From the NCBI GenBank assembly GCA_903910585.1, contig CAIWAH010000249.1, positions 20,298 through 84,297 on the forward strand: a stretch of 64,000 nucleotides of DNA, in the 5' to 3' direction. The translations under genes and the position numbers were made by a program. This document shows positions 51,660 through 60,777 of this stretch, one piece after another; the first letter of the stretch is position 1, and the number at the start of each line of letters is the position of its first letter. This DNA is from an uncultured Verrucomicrobiota bacterium (GTDB lineage: Bacteria; Verrucomicrobiota; Verrucomicrobiia; Limisphaerales; UBA9464). The notes under the pieces are model-generated. The model was not told where the DNA came from. It was given only the letters and a program-made list of their open reading frames with translations, and made no database searches.

Positions 51660-53708
51660 CTACCAGATTTTTGCCCGGTCCTCCGGCTGCCGGAACCACG
51701 GCGATTTTTCGTTCTGCGGCCAGGCGGCGTAAAATTCCGGCAGGTTGACGTGCGGCCCGATGCCCCGGAACTGGCCGGGCGAATGCGGGTCCACAATCAG
51801 CCGACGCTGGAGTTCGGCCTCACGCCAGTTCACGCGCCAGAGCTGCGCCAGGCTCAGGAAGAAGCGCTGTTCGGGCGTGAAGCCGTCCACGTTCTTCCGC
51901 TTCGCCGGATCCTTGGCCAACGCGCGCTGGAGCGCCTCGAAGGCGATGCTGGTGCCGCCAAGGTCGGCGATGTTTTCGCCGAGCGTGAGCTGGCCGTTCA
52001 CCTTCTTGCCGGGCAACGCCTCGTAGGCGCCGTATTGCTCGACGACCTTCTGGGCGCGGCGGTCGAACTCCTTGCCGTCCGCCTCGCTCCACCAGTCACG
52101 CAGGTTGCCGTCGGCATCGTATTTCCGGCCCTGGTCATCGTAGCCATGGGTGATCTCGTGGCCGATCACGACGCCGATGGCGCCGTAGTTCACCGCGTCG
52201 TCCAGCTCGAGGTCAAAGAAGGGCGGCTGCAGGATGCCGGCGGGGAACACGATCTCGTTCAGGGCCGGGTTGAAGTAGGCGTTCACCGTCTGCGGGGTCA
52301 TCTCCCATTCGGTGCGGTCCACCGGCTTGCCGATGCGGGCCACCTGCCTGCGCGTCTCAAATTCGTTCGCGCGCTGCACGTTGCCCAGATAGTCGTCGCG
52401 CTTGATCACCAGGCCGGAGTAATCGCGGAACTTGTCCGGATGGCCGATCTTCTGCGTGAAGCGGTCGAACTTCTTCAGCGCCTCTTTCCGCGTTGCCTCG
52501 CTCATCCATTCCAGCTTGGCCAGACGGTCGCGGAACACCGCCCGCAGGTTGCCGATGAGTTCGGCCATGCGGGCCTTGGCGGCCGGCGGAAAGTGCTTCG
52601 CGACGTAAAGCTGTCCGAGCGCCTCGCCGACATTGCCGTCCACTGCTTTGGCCGCGCGTTGCCAGCGCGGTTCCGGCTGCGGCTGGCCGCGCAGGACGGT
52701 GCCGTAGAACTTGAACGATTCGTCAAACGGCGCGGTGTGAAGCTGGTTCGCGCAACCGCTGACCAGATGCCAGCGCAGGTAGGCGGCCCAGGCGATGCCG
52801 TCCGTCTCGGTGGCCAGGCGATTGAGCGCCTGGAAGAACTCCGGCTGGCCGACGATGACGTATTCGAGTCCGCGAATGCCGCTGGCGCGGAAGTAAGTCG
52901 GCCAGTTCAGCGCGGGCGTGAGTTTGTCGAGTTCGTCGAGGCTGAGCTTGGTGTAGTTCTTTTCCTGGTCCCGCAGTTCGGTGCGGGTGCGCGAAACCTT
53001 GGCCAGCTCGGTTTCCAGGGTGAGGACCGCGTCCGCGGCGGCCTTGGCCTGATCCTCGTCGTCGCCGAGCAGCCGCATCAGGCGGGCGATGTGGGCGCGG
53101 TATTCGTCGCGCTGCTTGGCGAAGCCTTCGCCGAGATAGTAGTCGCGGTCTGGCAGGCCGAGACCGCCCTGCCAGAGGTAGAGCGCGTAGGTGGTGCTGT
53201 TCTTGGCGTCGGGCTGGACGAAGGCGCCGAAGCTCGCGCCGATGCCGCGGGCGTGCCAGTTGGCCAGCAGCTCCATCGCGTCGTCCACGCTCTGGATCGC
53301 CGGGATGCGGGCGAGGTCACCGTCGAGCGGACTGAACGCCAGCTTCTCCAACCGGTTGGTGTCCATCGCGGACGCGTAGAAATCGCCGACGAGTTTCCGG
53401 GTGGCATCAGTGCCGGCCGGCGCAGCGGCCAATTCGTCGAGCAACGAACGGATCAGCGCCCAGTTCCGCTCCTGAAGTTCGTCGAAACCGGCCCAGCGGG
53501 CCTTGTCGGCCGGCACGGGGTTGTTCTTGCGCCAGGAGCCGGTGGCGAACTGGAAGAAGTCCATCGCCGGATCGGCCGAACGGTCGAGATAGGCGGTGGA
53601 GAAACGCGGGACTGCCAGTGGACCATCCGCGGCCTGCAGGGTGGGAACGACCGCAGCCAGCGCCGCGGAAACGCACGCGATCCGAAGGGAACGAAGCAAA
53701 CCGAACAT
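51660..53708 (-). CDS. M13 family zinc metallopeptidase (neprilysin/PepO-like), secreted
   Basis: A 682-residue protein with signal peptide (IACVSAALAAVVPTLQAAD). The start of the mature protein (PAMDFFQFATGSWRKNNPVP) matches the M13 N-terminus. The catalytic elements are VNAYFNPALNEIVFPAGILQ, VIGHEITHGYDDQGRKYDAD (HExxH) and TLGENIADLGG (the third zinc ligand Glu in ExxxD). Length and order are as in bacterial PepO. It cleaves oligopeptides. It is a single gene. Confidence 0.95.
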   Translation of the reverse strand: MFGLLRSLRIACVSAALAAVVPTLQAADGPLAVPRFSTAYLDRSADPAMDFFQFATGSWRKNNPVPADKARWAGFDELQERNWALIRSLLDELAAAPAGTDATRKLVGDFYASAMDTNRLEKLAFSPLDGDLARIPAIQSVDDAMELLANWHARGIGASFGAFVQPDAKNSTTYALYLWQGGLGLPDRDYYLGEGFAKQRDEYRAHIARLMRLLGDDEDQAKAAADAVLTLETELAKVSRTRTELRDQEKNYTKLSLDELDKLTPALNWPTYFRASGIRGLEYVIVGQPEFFQALNRLATETDGIAWAAYLRWHLVSGCANQLHTAPFDESFKFYGTVLRGQPQPEPRWQRAAKAVDGNVGEALGQLYVAKHFPPAAKARMAELIGNLRAVFRDRLAKLEWMSEATRKEALKKFDRFTQKIGHPDKFRDYSGLVIKRDDYLGNVQRANEFETRRQVARIGKPVDRTEWEMTPQTVNAYFNPALNEIVFPAGILQPPFFDLELDDAVNYGAIGVVIGHEITHGYDDQGRKYDADGNLRDWWSEADGKEFDRRAQKVVEQYGAYEALPGKKVNGQLTLGENIADLGGTSIAFEALQRALAKDPAKRKNVDGFTPEQRFFLSLAQLWRVNWREAELQRRLIVDPHSPGQFRGIGPHVNLPEFYAAWPQNEKSPWFRQPEDRAKIW

Positions 53709-53755
53709 GGCCGCAGGCTGCCGCTGCGACGGGCAAACGCAAGCCGTCTGGCGGC

Positions 53756-54271
53756 TCAGCGGGACGCCGCGGCGGGAAACTCCGGGGCGGGTTCAAACAT
53801 CGGGAGCTTGAGCGAAAACGGATGCTCGAAGGCAGGTCGGCTGCCGAACGGGGCAATCGTGCCGAAAAACCCTCCAGCTCCAGGAATCACCCTTCCGACT
53901 GTGGAAATCAGCGTCACACAAGAATTCGTCGTCGTCGTCCAAGCTGTCTCCGTCTTGGCTCCACCCGTAAGAACGGCCGATAGCTTGAGCGCGCTGCCCA
54001 GTCGGTTCGACGCCTGAACAAAGAGGCACGAAGAGGGGAGCCGCAGTTCCGCCGGCAGCGTCAGATTCGTCAGCAACGTGCCGCGGAGCGTCCAAATCCA
54101 CACGGCGGCCACCTCGCCGGGATTGCCGGTCACGGAAATCGTCCACGCCGGGTTCGCCGCCGCGATGTCCACCGGTGAGACCGGCGGTTTCACCCAGCGC
54201 GACAGCAACCACAGAAACGCCGGCAGCAGGACGATCAGGACCACGATCAGCAACTGGCGGCGCGGGGGCAT
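53756..54271 (-). CDS. Membrane-anchored hypothetical protein downstream of the hydroxylase
   Basis: A 171-residue protein with an N-terminal anchor (LLIVVLIVLLPAFLWLLSRW) and a beta-rich, threonine/serine-rich exterior part (AVWIWTLRGTLLTNLTLPAE). It begins 3 bases after the aspartyl/asparaginyl hydroxylase-like gene, so the two are one operon. No family is recognised. It may assist or anchor the neighbouring enzyme at the membrane. Confidence 0.7.
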   Translation of the reverse strand: MPPRRQLLIVVLIVLLPAFLWLLSRWVKPPVSPVDIAAANPAWTISVTGNPGEVAAVWIWTLRGTLLTNLTLPAELRLPSSCLFVQASNRLGSALKLSAVLTGGAKTETAWTTTTNSCVTLISTVGRVIPGAGGFFGTIAPFGSRPAFEHPFSLKLPMFEPAPEFPAAASR

Positions 54272-54274
54272 CGC

Positions 54275-55069
54275 TCAGTCCTTCTTCTTCCAGAAGGCGT
54301 CCTGCCAGCGTTTCTGCTTTTCGCCGGCCTCCCGCAGGAACGGCGCCAGTGCGCCCAGGTTGATGAACCGTTCGTTCAGCCAGTGGAACGGCTGCCAGAG
54401 CGGCCGGGCGAAATCCACGAACAGCACCACGCGGTAGCCGTCGGTGTCGTTCCAGACCTCGTGGTTGAAGGTGTCGTCGAAGATCAGCGCCTCGCCTTCC
54501 CGCCATGAGTAGTAGTCGTTGCCGATGCGGATCTTCACCCGCTCGTAGGGCTGCGGCACCATGAGGCCGAGGTGGAAGCGCAGGATGCCGTTCCACGCGC
54601 CGCGGTGCGCCGGGATGTGTTTGCCCGGCGACAGGATGCTGAAGAAGGCCGTGGTCATGCCGGGCATCTTGCCCAGCAGGCGCATGGTTTCCGGGCAGCG
54701 CTTGGCGTTCTCGGTGCAGTCCATACCGATGCCGGAGAGGAAGTAGGTCTTCCAGTTGTTGTCGGACTGGATGGCGCCGACCTCCTTGAGGATGTCCTGA
54801 AAGCTCGGCATCTGGTCCCGGAACGTCATCACGGCGTCGAGCTCCTTCCGGATGAGGTGCCATTCCTTTTCGATGTCCGCAGCCCAGGGGAAGAGCCGGG
54901 TGTCGTAGATGTGCGGATCACCGTGGCAGGAGACGCCGGCCACCCCCGCTTCGAGCAGGGTCTGGGCGCCGACCCCGAGCGATTCCAGCACGGAGCGGTT
55001 GGCATTCAGCGTGTGACGGCGATGACGGAGGTTTTCGGTGGGACGCTCGGTCCCGGTGAGAACTGGCAT
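54275..55069 (-). CDS. Aspartyl/asparaginyl beta-hydroxylase family dioxygenase (LpxO-like)
   Basis: The start at ATG 55069 gives MPVLTGTERPTENLRHRRHT. The 264-residue protein has the iron-binding cupin elements: SPGKHIPAHRGAWNGILRFH (first His and Arg), EGEALIFDDTFNHEVWNDTD (second His), and GYRVVLFVDFARP. PWAADIEKEWHLIRKELD and NWKTYFLSGIGMD are typical of the family, which uses Fe(II) and 2-oxoglutarate. Bacterial members often hydroxylate lipid A acyl chains (LpxO) or peptides. No membrane segment is seen, but a membrane-anchored protein follows it in the operon. Confidence 0.9.
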   Translation of the reverse strand: MPVLTGTERPTENLRHRRHTLNANRSVLESLGVGAQTLLEAGVAGVSCHGDPHIYDTRLFPWAADIEKEWHLIRKELDAVMTFRDQMPSFQDILKEVGAIQSDNNWKTYFLSGIGMDCTENAKRCPETMRLLGKMPGMTTAFFSILSPGKHIPAHRGAWNGILRFHLGLMVPQPYERVKIRIGNDYYSWREGEALIFDDTFNHEVWNDTDGYRVVLFVDFARPLWQPFHWLNERFINLGALAPFLREAGEKQKRWQDAFWKKKD

Positions 55070-55390
55070 ACAGTCGGGCGGCTCCGGAGTGAAGGGCCGC
55101 GATATTGTGTCGAAGAGGTAACAAAGCGCCCGGCGGGGAACAAGCCGGGGAAAAGGCGCCCCAACCATTCGTGTATCCGGCCACCGCGCGCGAGCCGGCG
55201 AGCCGGAAAGTGCTGCCGGAATTATTCCAGCAGCGGCGGGACGTGGGGCTCACGAATTGGGCATGGCTGGCGGAGCGGGCCGAAGGCTTCTGGGCGACAG
55301 CCCACCAGCCGCGCCGTGCGCTCACCGTGGGCAGTCAGCACCGATTCACGGGGCCGGCGGCTGGAAACCGGCGGCACCGCCGGGCCATCT
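55070..55390. other. 321-bp intergenic region with dispersed repeats
   Basis: No convincing gene. It holds the second copy of the 52-base repeat (55254-55305), the CCGATTCACGGGG motif (55341-55353), and an imperfect hairpin CTGCCGGAAT/ATTCCAGCAG (55213-55233) resembling the one at 45771 but inverted relative to the core. Confidence 0.6.
55254..55305. repeat. Dispersed intergenic repeat, copy 2
   Basis: 52 bases starting GAATTGGGCATGGCTGGCGG, close to identical to 45640-45691. It is in the same orientation and is followed at similar distance by the same CCGATTCACGGGG motif. Confidence 0.85.
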
Positions 55391-57118
55391 TCAGGGGAGC
55401 ACTTCGCGGCGCTCCGCCAGCACGATGTCGAGGGTGGATTGCTTTTGTTCGAGCAACCCCTCGCTGGCGGCGCGGACTGCTTCGCAGAGATCCCCCGCCT
55501 CCGTCAGTCGCGGCAACGAGACGTAATCCGCCCCCGCCGCCCGCAGCCGGGGCACGTCGGCGAGATTCTCCGCCGGGGCAATGATCCGTGCGGCGGGGTT
55601 CAGTTCCCGCAACTGCCGCACGAGGCGTTCGTTGCTCGATCCCTTGAGCAGGGAGTCCGGGATCGTGCAGACCAGCACCTCGGCCGAGCCGACGCCGGCA
55701 TGGGCCAGGGTGTCACGCTGGCTGATGTCACCGTAGATGACCTTCACGCCCCGGACCTTGAGCTGGGCATGAACCACCGGATTGAAGTCCACCACGCCGA
55801 CCTGCGGCAAAAGATCCGGCGCCTTCCGGGAAATCTCCTCCAGCAGGGAGCTCGCCGTCCGGAAGAAGCCCAGCAGGAGAATCCGTGCGCCATGACCATG
55901 GCCGCCCCCGTCGTGGCCGCCTTCCCCCTCGGCGGTGTCGAGATCCCGCAGGCCGTTGCGCTTGAGCCACGGAATCGCCCCCCGCACGGCCCCGTCGGAA
56001 CGCGCCATGGCAAACGTCGAGGCGACCGCGAGGACGACGAACGCCAGCGACATGCCGGCGGTGCTCCGCGGGCTGACGTGCCCGGACTTCGCGCCGAGTT
56101 CCATCACGACCAGCGAAAATTCGCTGATCTGGCAGAGGTTGATCGCCGGCAACAGGCTGATGCGCAGACCGGATTTCAGCAGATACAGCGGCGTGAACGT
56201 CGTCACGAGCCGGCTGGCCACGGTGAACACGATGATCCCCAGCGCCATCGTGATCTCCGCGGCCCCGGGCACGGGGATCTTCAGCCCAAGTCCGACGAAG
56301 AACAGCGTGACAAAAAAGTCGCGCAGGCTGGTGACCTTCGCGGTCACGTCGAGCGCATAGGGGAAGGTCGAAAGCGAAACGCCGGCGACCAGCGCCCCCA
56401 TCTCCCGCGACAGGTGCAGCCACTCGCCCAACTGGCCCACCAGAAAGCACCAGCCCAACGCGCCGACCAACACCAGTTCGGGCAACCGGGCGACACTGCG
56501 GAACAACGGGGGAAGGACATAGCGGCTGACCGCCAATGCGGCGGTCACCAGGGTCACCACCCGCACCGCCGAGATGCCGAGCACGCTCAGCCGGAGGTTG
56601 TCGAGGCTGGGCTGGATTGCGAGGAACAGAATCGCGAACAGGTCCTGAAGAACCAAGATTCCCAGCGTCACGCGCCCGGCGAGCGTGTCGAGTTCCCGCT
56701 TTTCATAGAGCACCTTGACGATGATGACGGTGCTCGACAGCGCCGCGGCGACCGCCAGATAGAGCGCATCCCACGCCGGGCCGCCCAGCTTGAACCCGCC
56801 GAGCGAAAAACCCGCCACGCCCAGCAGGCAGCCACCCACAATCTGGACCAAGGCCGTGACGCTGATGCGGCTGCCCGCCGCGATGATCTTCTTCAGGTCA
56901 ATCTCCAGCCCGATCATGAAGAGCAGGAAGATCAGCCCGAGCTCGGAGATCGTCTCGACCGATTCGGCGTTGGTGACCGACTTCAGGCAATACGGTCCCA
57001 ACACGAAACCGCCCACCAAATAAGCCAGCAACACCGGCTGCCGCAGCCACTGGGCAACCATGCCCAGCAGCCAAGCCGCGCCGATACACATGGCAATGTC
57101 CTGGATTAGGTGGTGCAT
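55391..57118 (-). CDS. CPA2 cation:proton antiporter with TrkA-N domain (Kef/YbaL-type)
   Basis: The start at ATG 57118 gives MHHLIQDIAMCIGAAWLLGM. About twelve hydrophobic segments follow, with the family hallmarks ISELGLIFLLFMIGLEID, AAALSSTVIIVKVLYEKREL and RVTLGILVLQDLFAILFLA (the conserved QD). After a His/Gly-rich linker (GGHDGGGHGHG) comes a TrkA-N Rossmann domain from about residue 430 (RILLLGFFRTASSLLEEISR, VVDFNPVVHAQLKVRGVKVI, YGDISQRDTL). The nucleotide loop reads GFFRTA, with Phe-Arg where Gly-x-Gly is common. It exchanges K+ or Na+ for protons. Confidence 0.92.
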   Translation of the reverse strand: MHHLIQDIAMCIGAAWLLGMVAQWLRQPVLLAYLVGGFVLGPYCLKSVTNAESVETISELGLIFLLFMIGLEIDLKKIIAAGSRISVTALVQIVGGCLLGVAGFSLGGFKLGGPAWDALYLAVAAALSSTVIIVKVLYEKRELDTLAGRVTLGILVLQDLFAILFLAIQPSLDNLRLSVLGISAVRVVTLVTAALAVSRYVLPPLFRSVARLPELVLVGALGWCFLVGQLGEWLHLSREMGALVAGVSLSTFPYALDVTAKVTSLRDFFVTLFFVGLGLKIPVPGAAEITMALGIIVFTVASRLVTTFTPLYLLKSGLRISLLPAINLCQISEFSLVVMELGAKSGHVSPRSTAGMSLAFVVLAVASTFAMARSDGAVRGAIPWLKRNGLRDLDTAEGEGGHDGGGHGHGARILLLGFFRTASSLLEEISRKAPDLLPQVGVVDFNPVVHAQLKVRGVKVIYGDISQRDTLAHAGVGSAEVLVCTIPDSLLKGSSNERLVRQLRELNPAARIIAPAENLADVPRLRAAGADYVSLPRLTEAGDLCEAVRAASEGLLEQKQSTLDIVLAERREVLP

Positions 57119-57383
57119 GGTTGCCTGCCGCCCCGGGGACTCTGCGGAAGAAATCCCGCTGAAGGCAATGCCCGGCCGCTCACCAGCAGGAAAAGATGTC
57201 AGCCACCAACGAGAGCAGTTCGAGGCAGAACTCGCCGACGTCCAGCCAATGGCACAAGGACTGGCGGGCGGTCTCGGTCCGGTCGTCGGGAAATGTCGGA
57301 GGAATCGGTGGCAAGCGTGGAGAAGCATCCCGATCCCGCTGGGGTCCGCCGCTGGAAATCCGTGGCAGGATTCAAGCAGGCGC

Positions 57384-57836
57384 CTATGGCGAAGCGGTTC
57401 CGCCGCCTGGCTCCGAACGCCGGTTCCCCAGCGAGCAGAGGATTCCTCCGCCGCCCACGAAACATGCGGCCACATCCGCCACGAACGGAAAGGGCGGCAG
57501 CTCCAACCGGGCGCCGTGGAACAGCAACACGCCGCCTTCGACCAGCATCAGCCGGCCCAGGCACGGAAGCATCGCGACATGGCGTCCCGGATTCCATGCC
57601 GTCAGCCCGTAGAGCAAGCCCACCAGTCCGCACGCAGCCGACGCCATCCGCAGCCAGTAGTCCAGCATCGGGTCCGCCGGCAGGTCACGCGCCCCGAGTC
57701 CCTGCAGGGCATCCACCGCGGCTGGCCAGGGCAGGAACACGCCGATCCACGAAACGCCCCAAACGAGGGCCGAAAAGGCGAGGAAGAACCGCAACGGCCG
57801 CAATCGGTGTCCTCGCCCAGCAGAGGTTGAATCCAT
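57384..57836 (-). CDS. Small four-span membrane protein, unknown function
   Basis: The start is ATG 57836 (MDSTSAGRGHRLRPLRFFLA). The 150-residue protein has about four hydrophobic segments: FFLAFSALVWGVSWIGVFLP, MASAACGLVGLLYGLTAWN, LMLVEGGVLLFHGARL and VADVAACFVGGGGILCSLGN. A regular pattern and the motif YWLRMASAACGLVGLLYG suggest a conserved family, but I cannot name it. It lies between the antiporter and a divergent nitrilase. Confidence 0.7.
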   Translation of the reverse strand: MDSTSAGRGHRLRPLRFFLAFSALVWGVSWIGVFLPWPAAVDALQGLGARDLPADPMLDYWLRMASAACGLVGLLYGLTAWNPGRHVAMLPCLGRLMLVEGGVLLFHGARLELPPFPFVADVAACFVGGGGILCSLGNRRSEPGGGTASP

Positions 57837-57950
57837 GCTGGTTAAGACCAAGCAACCACCGGGGCGTTATGCAGCCGCCCCTGATCCACAGGGCGCACTT
57901 CGACGGCGGCGCGGCCTTGCAACCGGCCTGAACCGGCCAATCCTGAGCGC

Positions 57951-58826
57951 ATGTCCCGCCGCTACCTCCGGATCGCCCTCGCGCAGATGCGGGTCATTGG
58001 CGGAAATCTTGCCGCCAATCTCCACCGGGCGGCCGAGTGCATCGCCGCAGCGGCCGACCAAGGCGCAAATCTGATCGTCCTGCCCGAGGCGCTCGATGTC
58101 GGCTGGACCGACCCGGCGGCGTCGGCGGGTGCCCAGGCCATTCCGGACGGGGCGACTTGCCGGCATCTGCGGGAAGCCGCCCGCCGTCACCGAATCCATG
58201 TTTGCGCCGGGCTGACCGAACGGGCGGGGAAATCGATCTTCAATGCCGCGGTGCTCCTTGGGCCTGACGGGGAACTGCTCCTGCATCACCGCAAACTCAA
58301 CGAACTCGCGATCGGTCACGACTCCTACGCCCAAGGCGACCGGCTGGGAGTCGCCCATACGGATTTTGGAACGGTCGGACTGATGATCTGCGCCGATGCG
58401 TTCGCCCGCGGCGAGGTCATCAGCCGGACACTCGGACTGATGGGCGCGGACCTGATCGTTTCGCCCTGCGCCTGGGCGGTGCCCGCCGAACATGACCCGG
58501 CCATCGAACCCTACGGCCAGCTTTGGCGCGACTGCTACGGACCGGTGGCCCGGGACTTCCGCCTGTGGATCGCAGGCGTCAGCAGTGTCGGCCCGATCCG
58601 GGGAGGACCGTGGGCCGGCCGCAAGTGCATTGGCTGTTCCCTGCTGGTCGGCCCGGACGGAACCGTTCGGCAGGAAGGTCCGTATGGCGAAGCGGCGGAG
58701 GCCTTGCTGCTCGCGGACCTTGAACTGCCGGCCCGGCCCGCGCGCGGCGACGAATGGGCCAACTGTTGGAACCGGCCGGCGGATCAGCCTTCCGCGGGGG
58801 ATTCCACCCCCACGGGGAGCGTGTAG
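57951..58826 (+). CDS. Carbon-nitrogen hydrolase (nitrilase superfamily)
   Basis: A 291-residue protein with the complete catalytic set: Glu in LIVLPEALDVGWTDP, Lys in LLHHRKLNELAIGHDSY and Cys in VGLMICADAFARGEVIS. It opens RYLRIALAQMRVIGGNLAAN. It probably hydrolyses an amide or carbamoyl group; the substrate is not evident. Its end overlaps the end of the convergent PhoR-like kinase by 43 bases. Confidence 0.92.
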   Translation: MSRRYLRIALAQMRVIGGNLAANLHRAAECIAAAADQGANLIVLPEALDVGWTDPAASAGAQAIPDGATCRHLREAARRHRIHVCAGLTERAGKSIFNAAVLLGPDGELLLHHRKLNELAIGHDSYAQGDRLGVAHTDFGTVGLMICADAFARGEVISRTLGLMGADLIVSPCAWAVPAEHDPAIEPYGQLWRDCYGPVARDFRLWIAGVSSVGPIRGGPWAGRKCIGCSLLVGPDGTVRQEGPYGEAAEALLLADLELPARPARGDEWANCWNRPADQPSAGDSTPTGSV

Positions 58827-59986
58827 AAAAAGGTCGCGCCCTTGCCGGGCTCGCTTTCCAGCCGCACTTCGCCGCCGTGGGCCTGCACGATGTGCTTCAC
58901 AATGCTCAGACCGAGGCCGGTGCCGCCGGCGTCCCGGGAACGGGCCCGGTCGACCCGATAAAACCGTTCGAAAACCCGTTCGCCCGCTTCGGGCGGAATT
59001 CCCGGTCCATCGTCCGCGACCCAGCCTTCGATGAACTCGGCACTTTTCCGCCGGGCCCCGACCCGCACGGAACCGCCGGCCCGGCCGTATTTGATGGCGT
59101 TGTCCACCAAGTTGAAGAGCACCTGCTGGAAGCGGTCACCATCGGCGCGCACGGGAAAATCCGGTGGGACTTCGTTGACCAACGCCACCTTGCGCTCCTC
59201 GGACCGGCTGGAGAGATCGTTGATCACTTCGGCCGCCAGCGTGTGCAGGTCCAGCACCTGAAAATTCATCAGCACCTGGCCCGATTCGAGCCGGGAGATG
59301 GTCAGCAGATCCTCGATCAGAAACGTCAATCGGTCCGCGTGCCGCTCGATGGTCTGAAGGAACCGGGTGGCGACCGCGGGATCATCCTTCGCGCCGTCAA
59401 GCAGGGTCTCGACGTAGCCCTTGATCAGCGTCAGCGGCGTGCGCAGCTCGTGACTGACGTTGGCGACGAACTCCTTGCGGAGGTTTTCCAGCTGTTTGAC
59501 CCGCGTGAGGTCATGGAAGACGAACACCGTCCCGGCATGGGCCCGGTCAGGGTCCCGGAAGGTGGTGGCATTGATCTGGAGGATCTGCTCGCCGTGACCG
59601 GGCAGCGACAGCTCAAACCCGGTGACGCGCCCGGTGCGCAGGGTTTCCTCGGCGATTTCCTGCAGTGCGAACGACGACAGCGCGGCGGAGAGGCTGAGCC
59701 CACGGATGTCGCCCTTGACCGCGAAGAGTTTTTCCAGCGTGGGGTTGGCGAACTGGATCTTTCCGTGTTCGTCCAGGATCAGCAGCCCCTCGACCAGGCT
59801 GTTGAACACCGTCTGCTGCTTGGTCTGCTCCTCGGTGAGCGCGGAATGGCGCTCGACACGGATGCCGGCCAGTTCGAGCTGGGCCTGCCGGAGCTGCTCC
59901 CGCAGGGCCTCTTCCCGGCGGAAGGCACGCCAGGCGGTCACCGCCAACAGGGCGGCACAGCAGAGCGTGAGGAGGGGCCAGATCAT
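58784..59986 (-). CDS. phoR: PhoR-like sensor histidine kinase
   Basis: A 400-residue protein with one N-terminal membrane helix (MIWPLLTLCCAALLAVTAW) and no periplasmic domain. A PAS domain follows (FNSLVEGLLILDEHGKIQFA), then HisKA (FVANVSHELRTPLTLIKGYV), N-box (LFNLVDNAIKYGRAG) and G-boxes (VADDGPGIPPEAGERVFERF, GGTGLGLSIVKHIVQAHGG). This is the classic PhoR layout. It follows the regulator gene by 24 bases on the same strand. A Pho box precedes that regulator, which supports the phosphate assignment. PhoR normally receives its signal through the Pst/PhoU system, not seen here; DUF47/PiT is the nearest phosphate-related pair. Confidence 0.88.
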   Translation of the reverse strand: MIWPLLTLCCAALLAVTAWRAFRREEALREQLRQAQLELAGIRVERHSALTEEQTKQQTVFNSLVEGLLILDEHGKIQFANPTLEKLFAVKGDIRGLSLSAALSSFALQEIAEETLRTGRVTGFELSLPGHGEQILQINATTFRDPDRAHAGTVFVFHDLTRVKQLENLRKEFVANVSHELRTPLTLIKGYVETLLDGAKDDPAVATRFLQTIERHADRLTFLIEDLLTISRLESGQVLMNFQVLDLHTLAAEVINDLSSRSEERKVALVNEVPPDFPVRADGDRFQQVLFNLVDNAIKYGRAGGSVRVGARRKSAEFIEGWVADDGPGIPPEAGERVFERFYRVDRARSRDAGGTGLGLSIVKHIVQAHGGEVRLESEPGKGATFFYTLPVGVESPAEG

Positions 59987-60010
59987 GCGGGCGAACCGCC
60001 GCGCGCGCGG

Positions 60011-60691
60011 TCAGTTCTCGACGAAGCGGTAGCCGACTCCGCGCACCGTGTCGAGATACCGGCAGGCATCCCCGAGCTTTTCCCGCAGGCGACGCATGTG
60101 GGTGTCCACCGTGCGGGTGTCGATCAGGCTGTCGTATTCCCACACGTCGCGCAGGAGCTGTTCCCGGGACTGCACGCGGCCGCGGCGGGACGCCAGGGTG
60201 ACGAGCAGCTTGAACTCGGTGGCGGTGAGGTCGATGCGCTTCCGGCTGACCGTGACGAGATGACGCGGGATATCGATGAACAGGTCGCCGACCGAGTATT
60301 GGTCAGGCTTGTCGTCCGAAGCATTGCGCCGCTTTAGGAGGTTTTTCACCCGCAGCACGAGTTCGCGGGGGCTGAACGGCTTGGTGACGTAATCTTCGGC
60401 GCCCAGTTCCAGCCCCAGCACCCGGTCAATCTCCCCGGCCTTCGCCGTGAGCATGATGATCGGGATGGTGGCCGTCGCGGCATCGCGGCGGAGCACCTTG
60501 CAGACCTCCAGGCCGTCCACCTCGGGCAGCATGACGTCGAGCAGGATGAGGTCCGGCACGTGCAGCCGGGCCTTCTTCAGCGCCTCGGTGCCGTTTTCCG
60601 CCGTGACGACATCATAGCCGGCCGACTTGAGATTGAAGCTGACCAGTTCCAGCGCATCCGGTTCGTCGTCAACGACGAGAATCTTTGCCAT
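60011..60691 (-). CDS. phoB: PhoB-like OmpR-family response regulator
   Basis: The start at ATG 60691 gives MAKILVVDDEPDALELVSFN. Receiver residues are the Asp pair DDE, phospho-Asp in LILLDVMLPEVDGLEVCK, Thr in IIMLTAKAGE and Lys in VTKPFSPREL. The winged-helix effector follows (LTATEFKLLVTLASRRGRVQ, LRDVWEYDSLIDTRTVDTHM, GVGYRF). The length (226 aa) is normal. It is first gene of the operon with the PhoR-like kinase. A three-unit Pho box lies 38 bases upstream of its start, as expected for self-regulation. Confidence 0.92.
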   Translation of the reverse strand: MAKILVVDDEPDALELVSFNLKSAGYDVVTAENGTEALKKARLHVPDLILLDVMLPEVDGLEVCKVLRRDAATATIPIIMLTAKAGEIDRVLGLELGAEDYVTKPFSPRELVLRVKNLLKRRNASDDKPDQYSVGDLFIDIPRHLVTVSRKRIDLTATEFKLLVTLASRRGRVQSREQLLRDVWEYDSLIDTRTVDTHMRRLREKLGDACRYLDTVRGVGYRFVEN

Positions 60692-60728
60692 GACGCGCGC
60701 TTTCGTAGGCATGGCCGAAAGCTACGCA

Positions 60729-60757
60729 ATGACGGCAAGGTTACAAGCCGGTGACAT
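60729..60757 (-). promoter_or_regulatory. Three-unit Pho box upstream of the phoB-like gene
   Basis: Plus-strand units are ATGACGG (60729), GTTACAA (60740) and GTGACAT (60751), exactly 11 bases apart. In gene direction they read ATGTCAC, TTGTAAC and CCGTCAT. Each matches the consensus CTGTCAY at 5-6 of 7. The spacing is the same as at 38332-38360. Confidence 0.78.
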
Positions 60758-60777
60758 CCGGAACGGATCCGGGGCGA

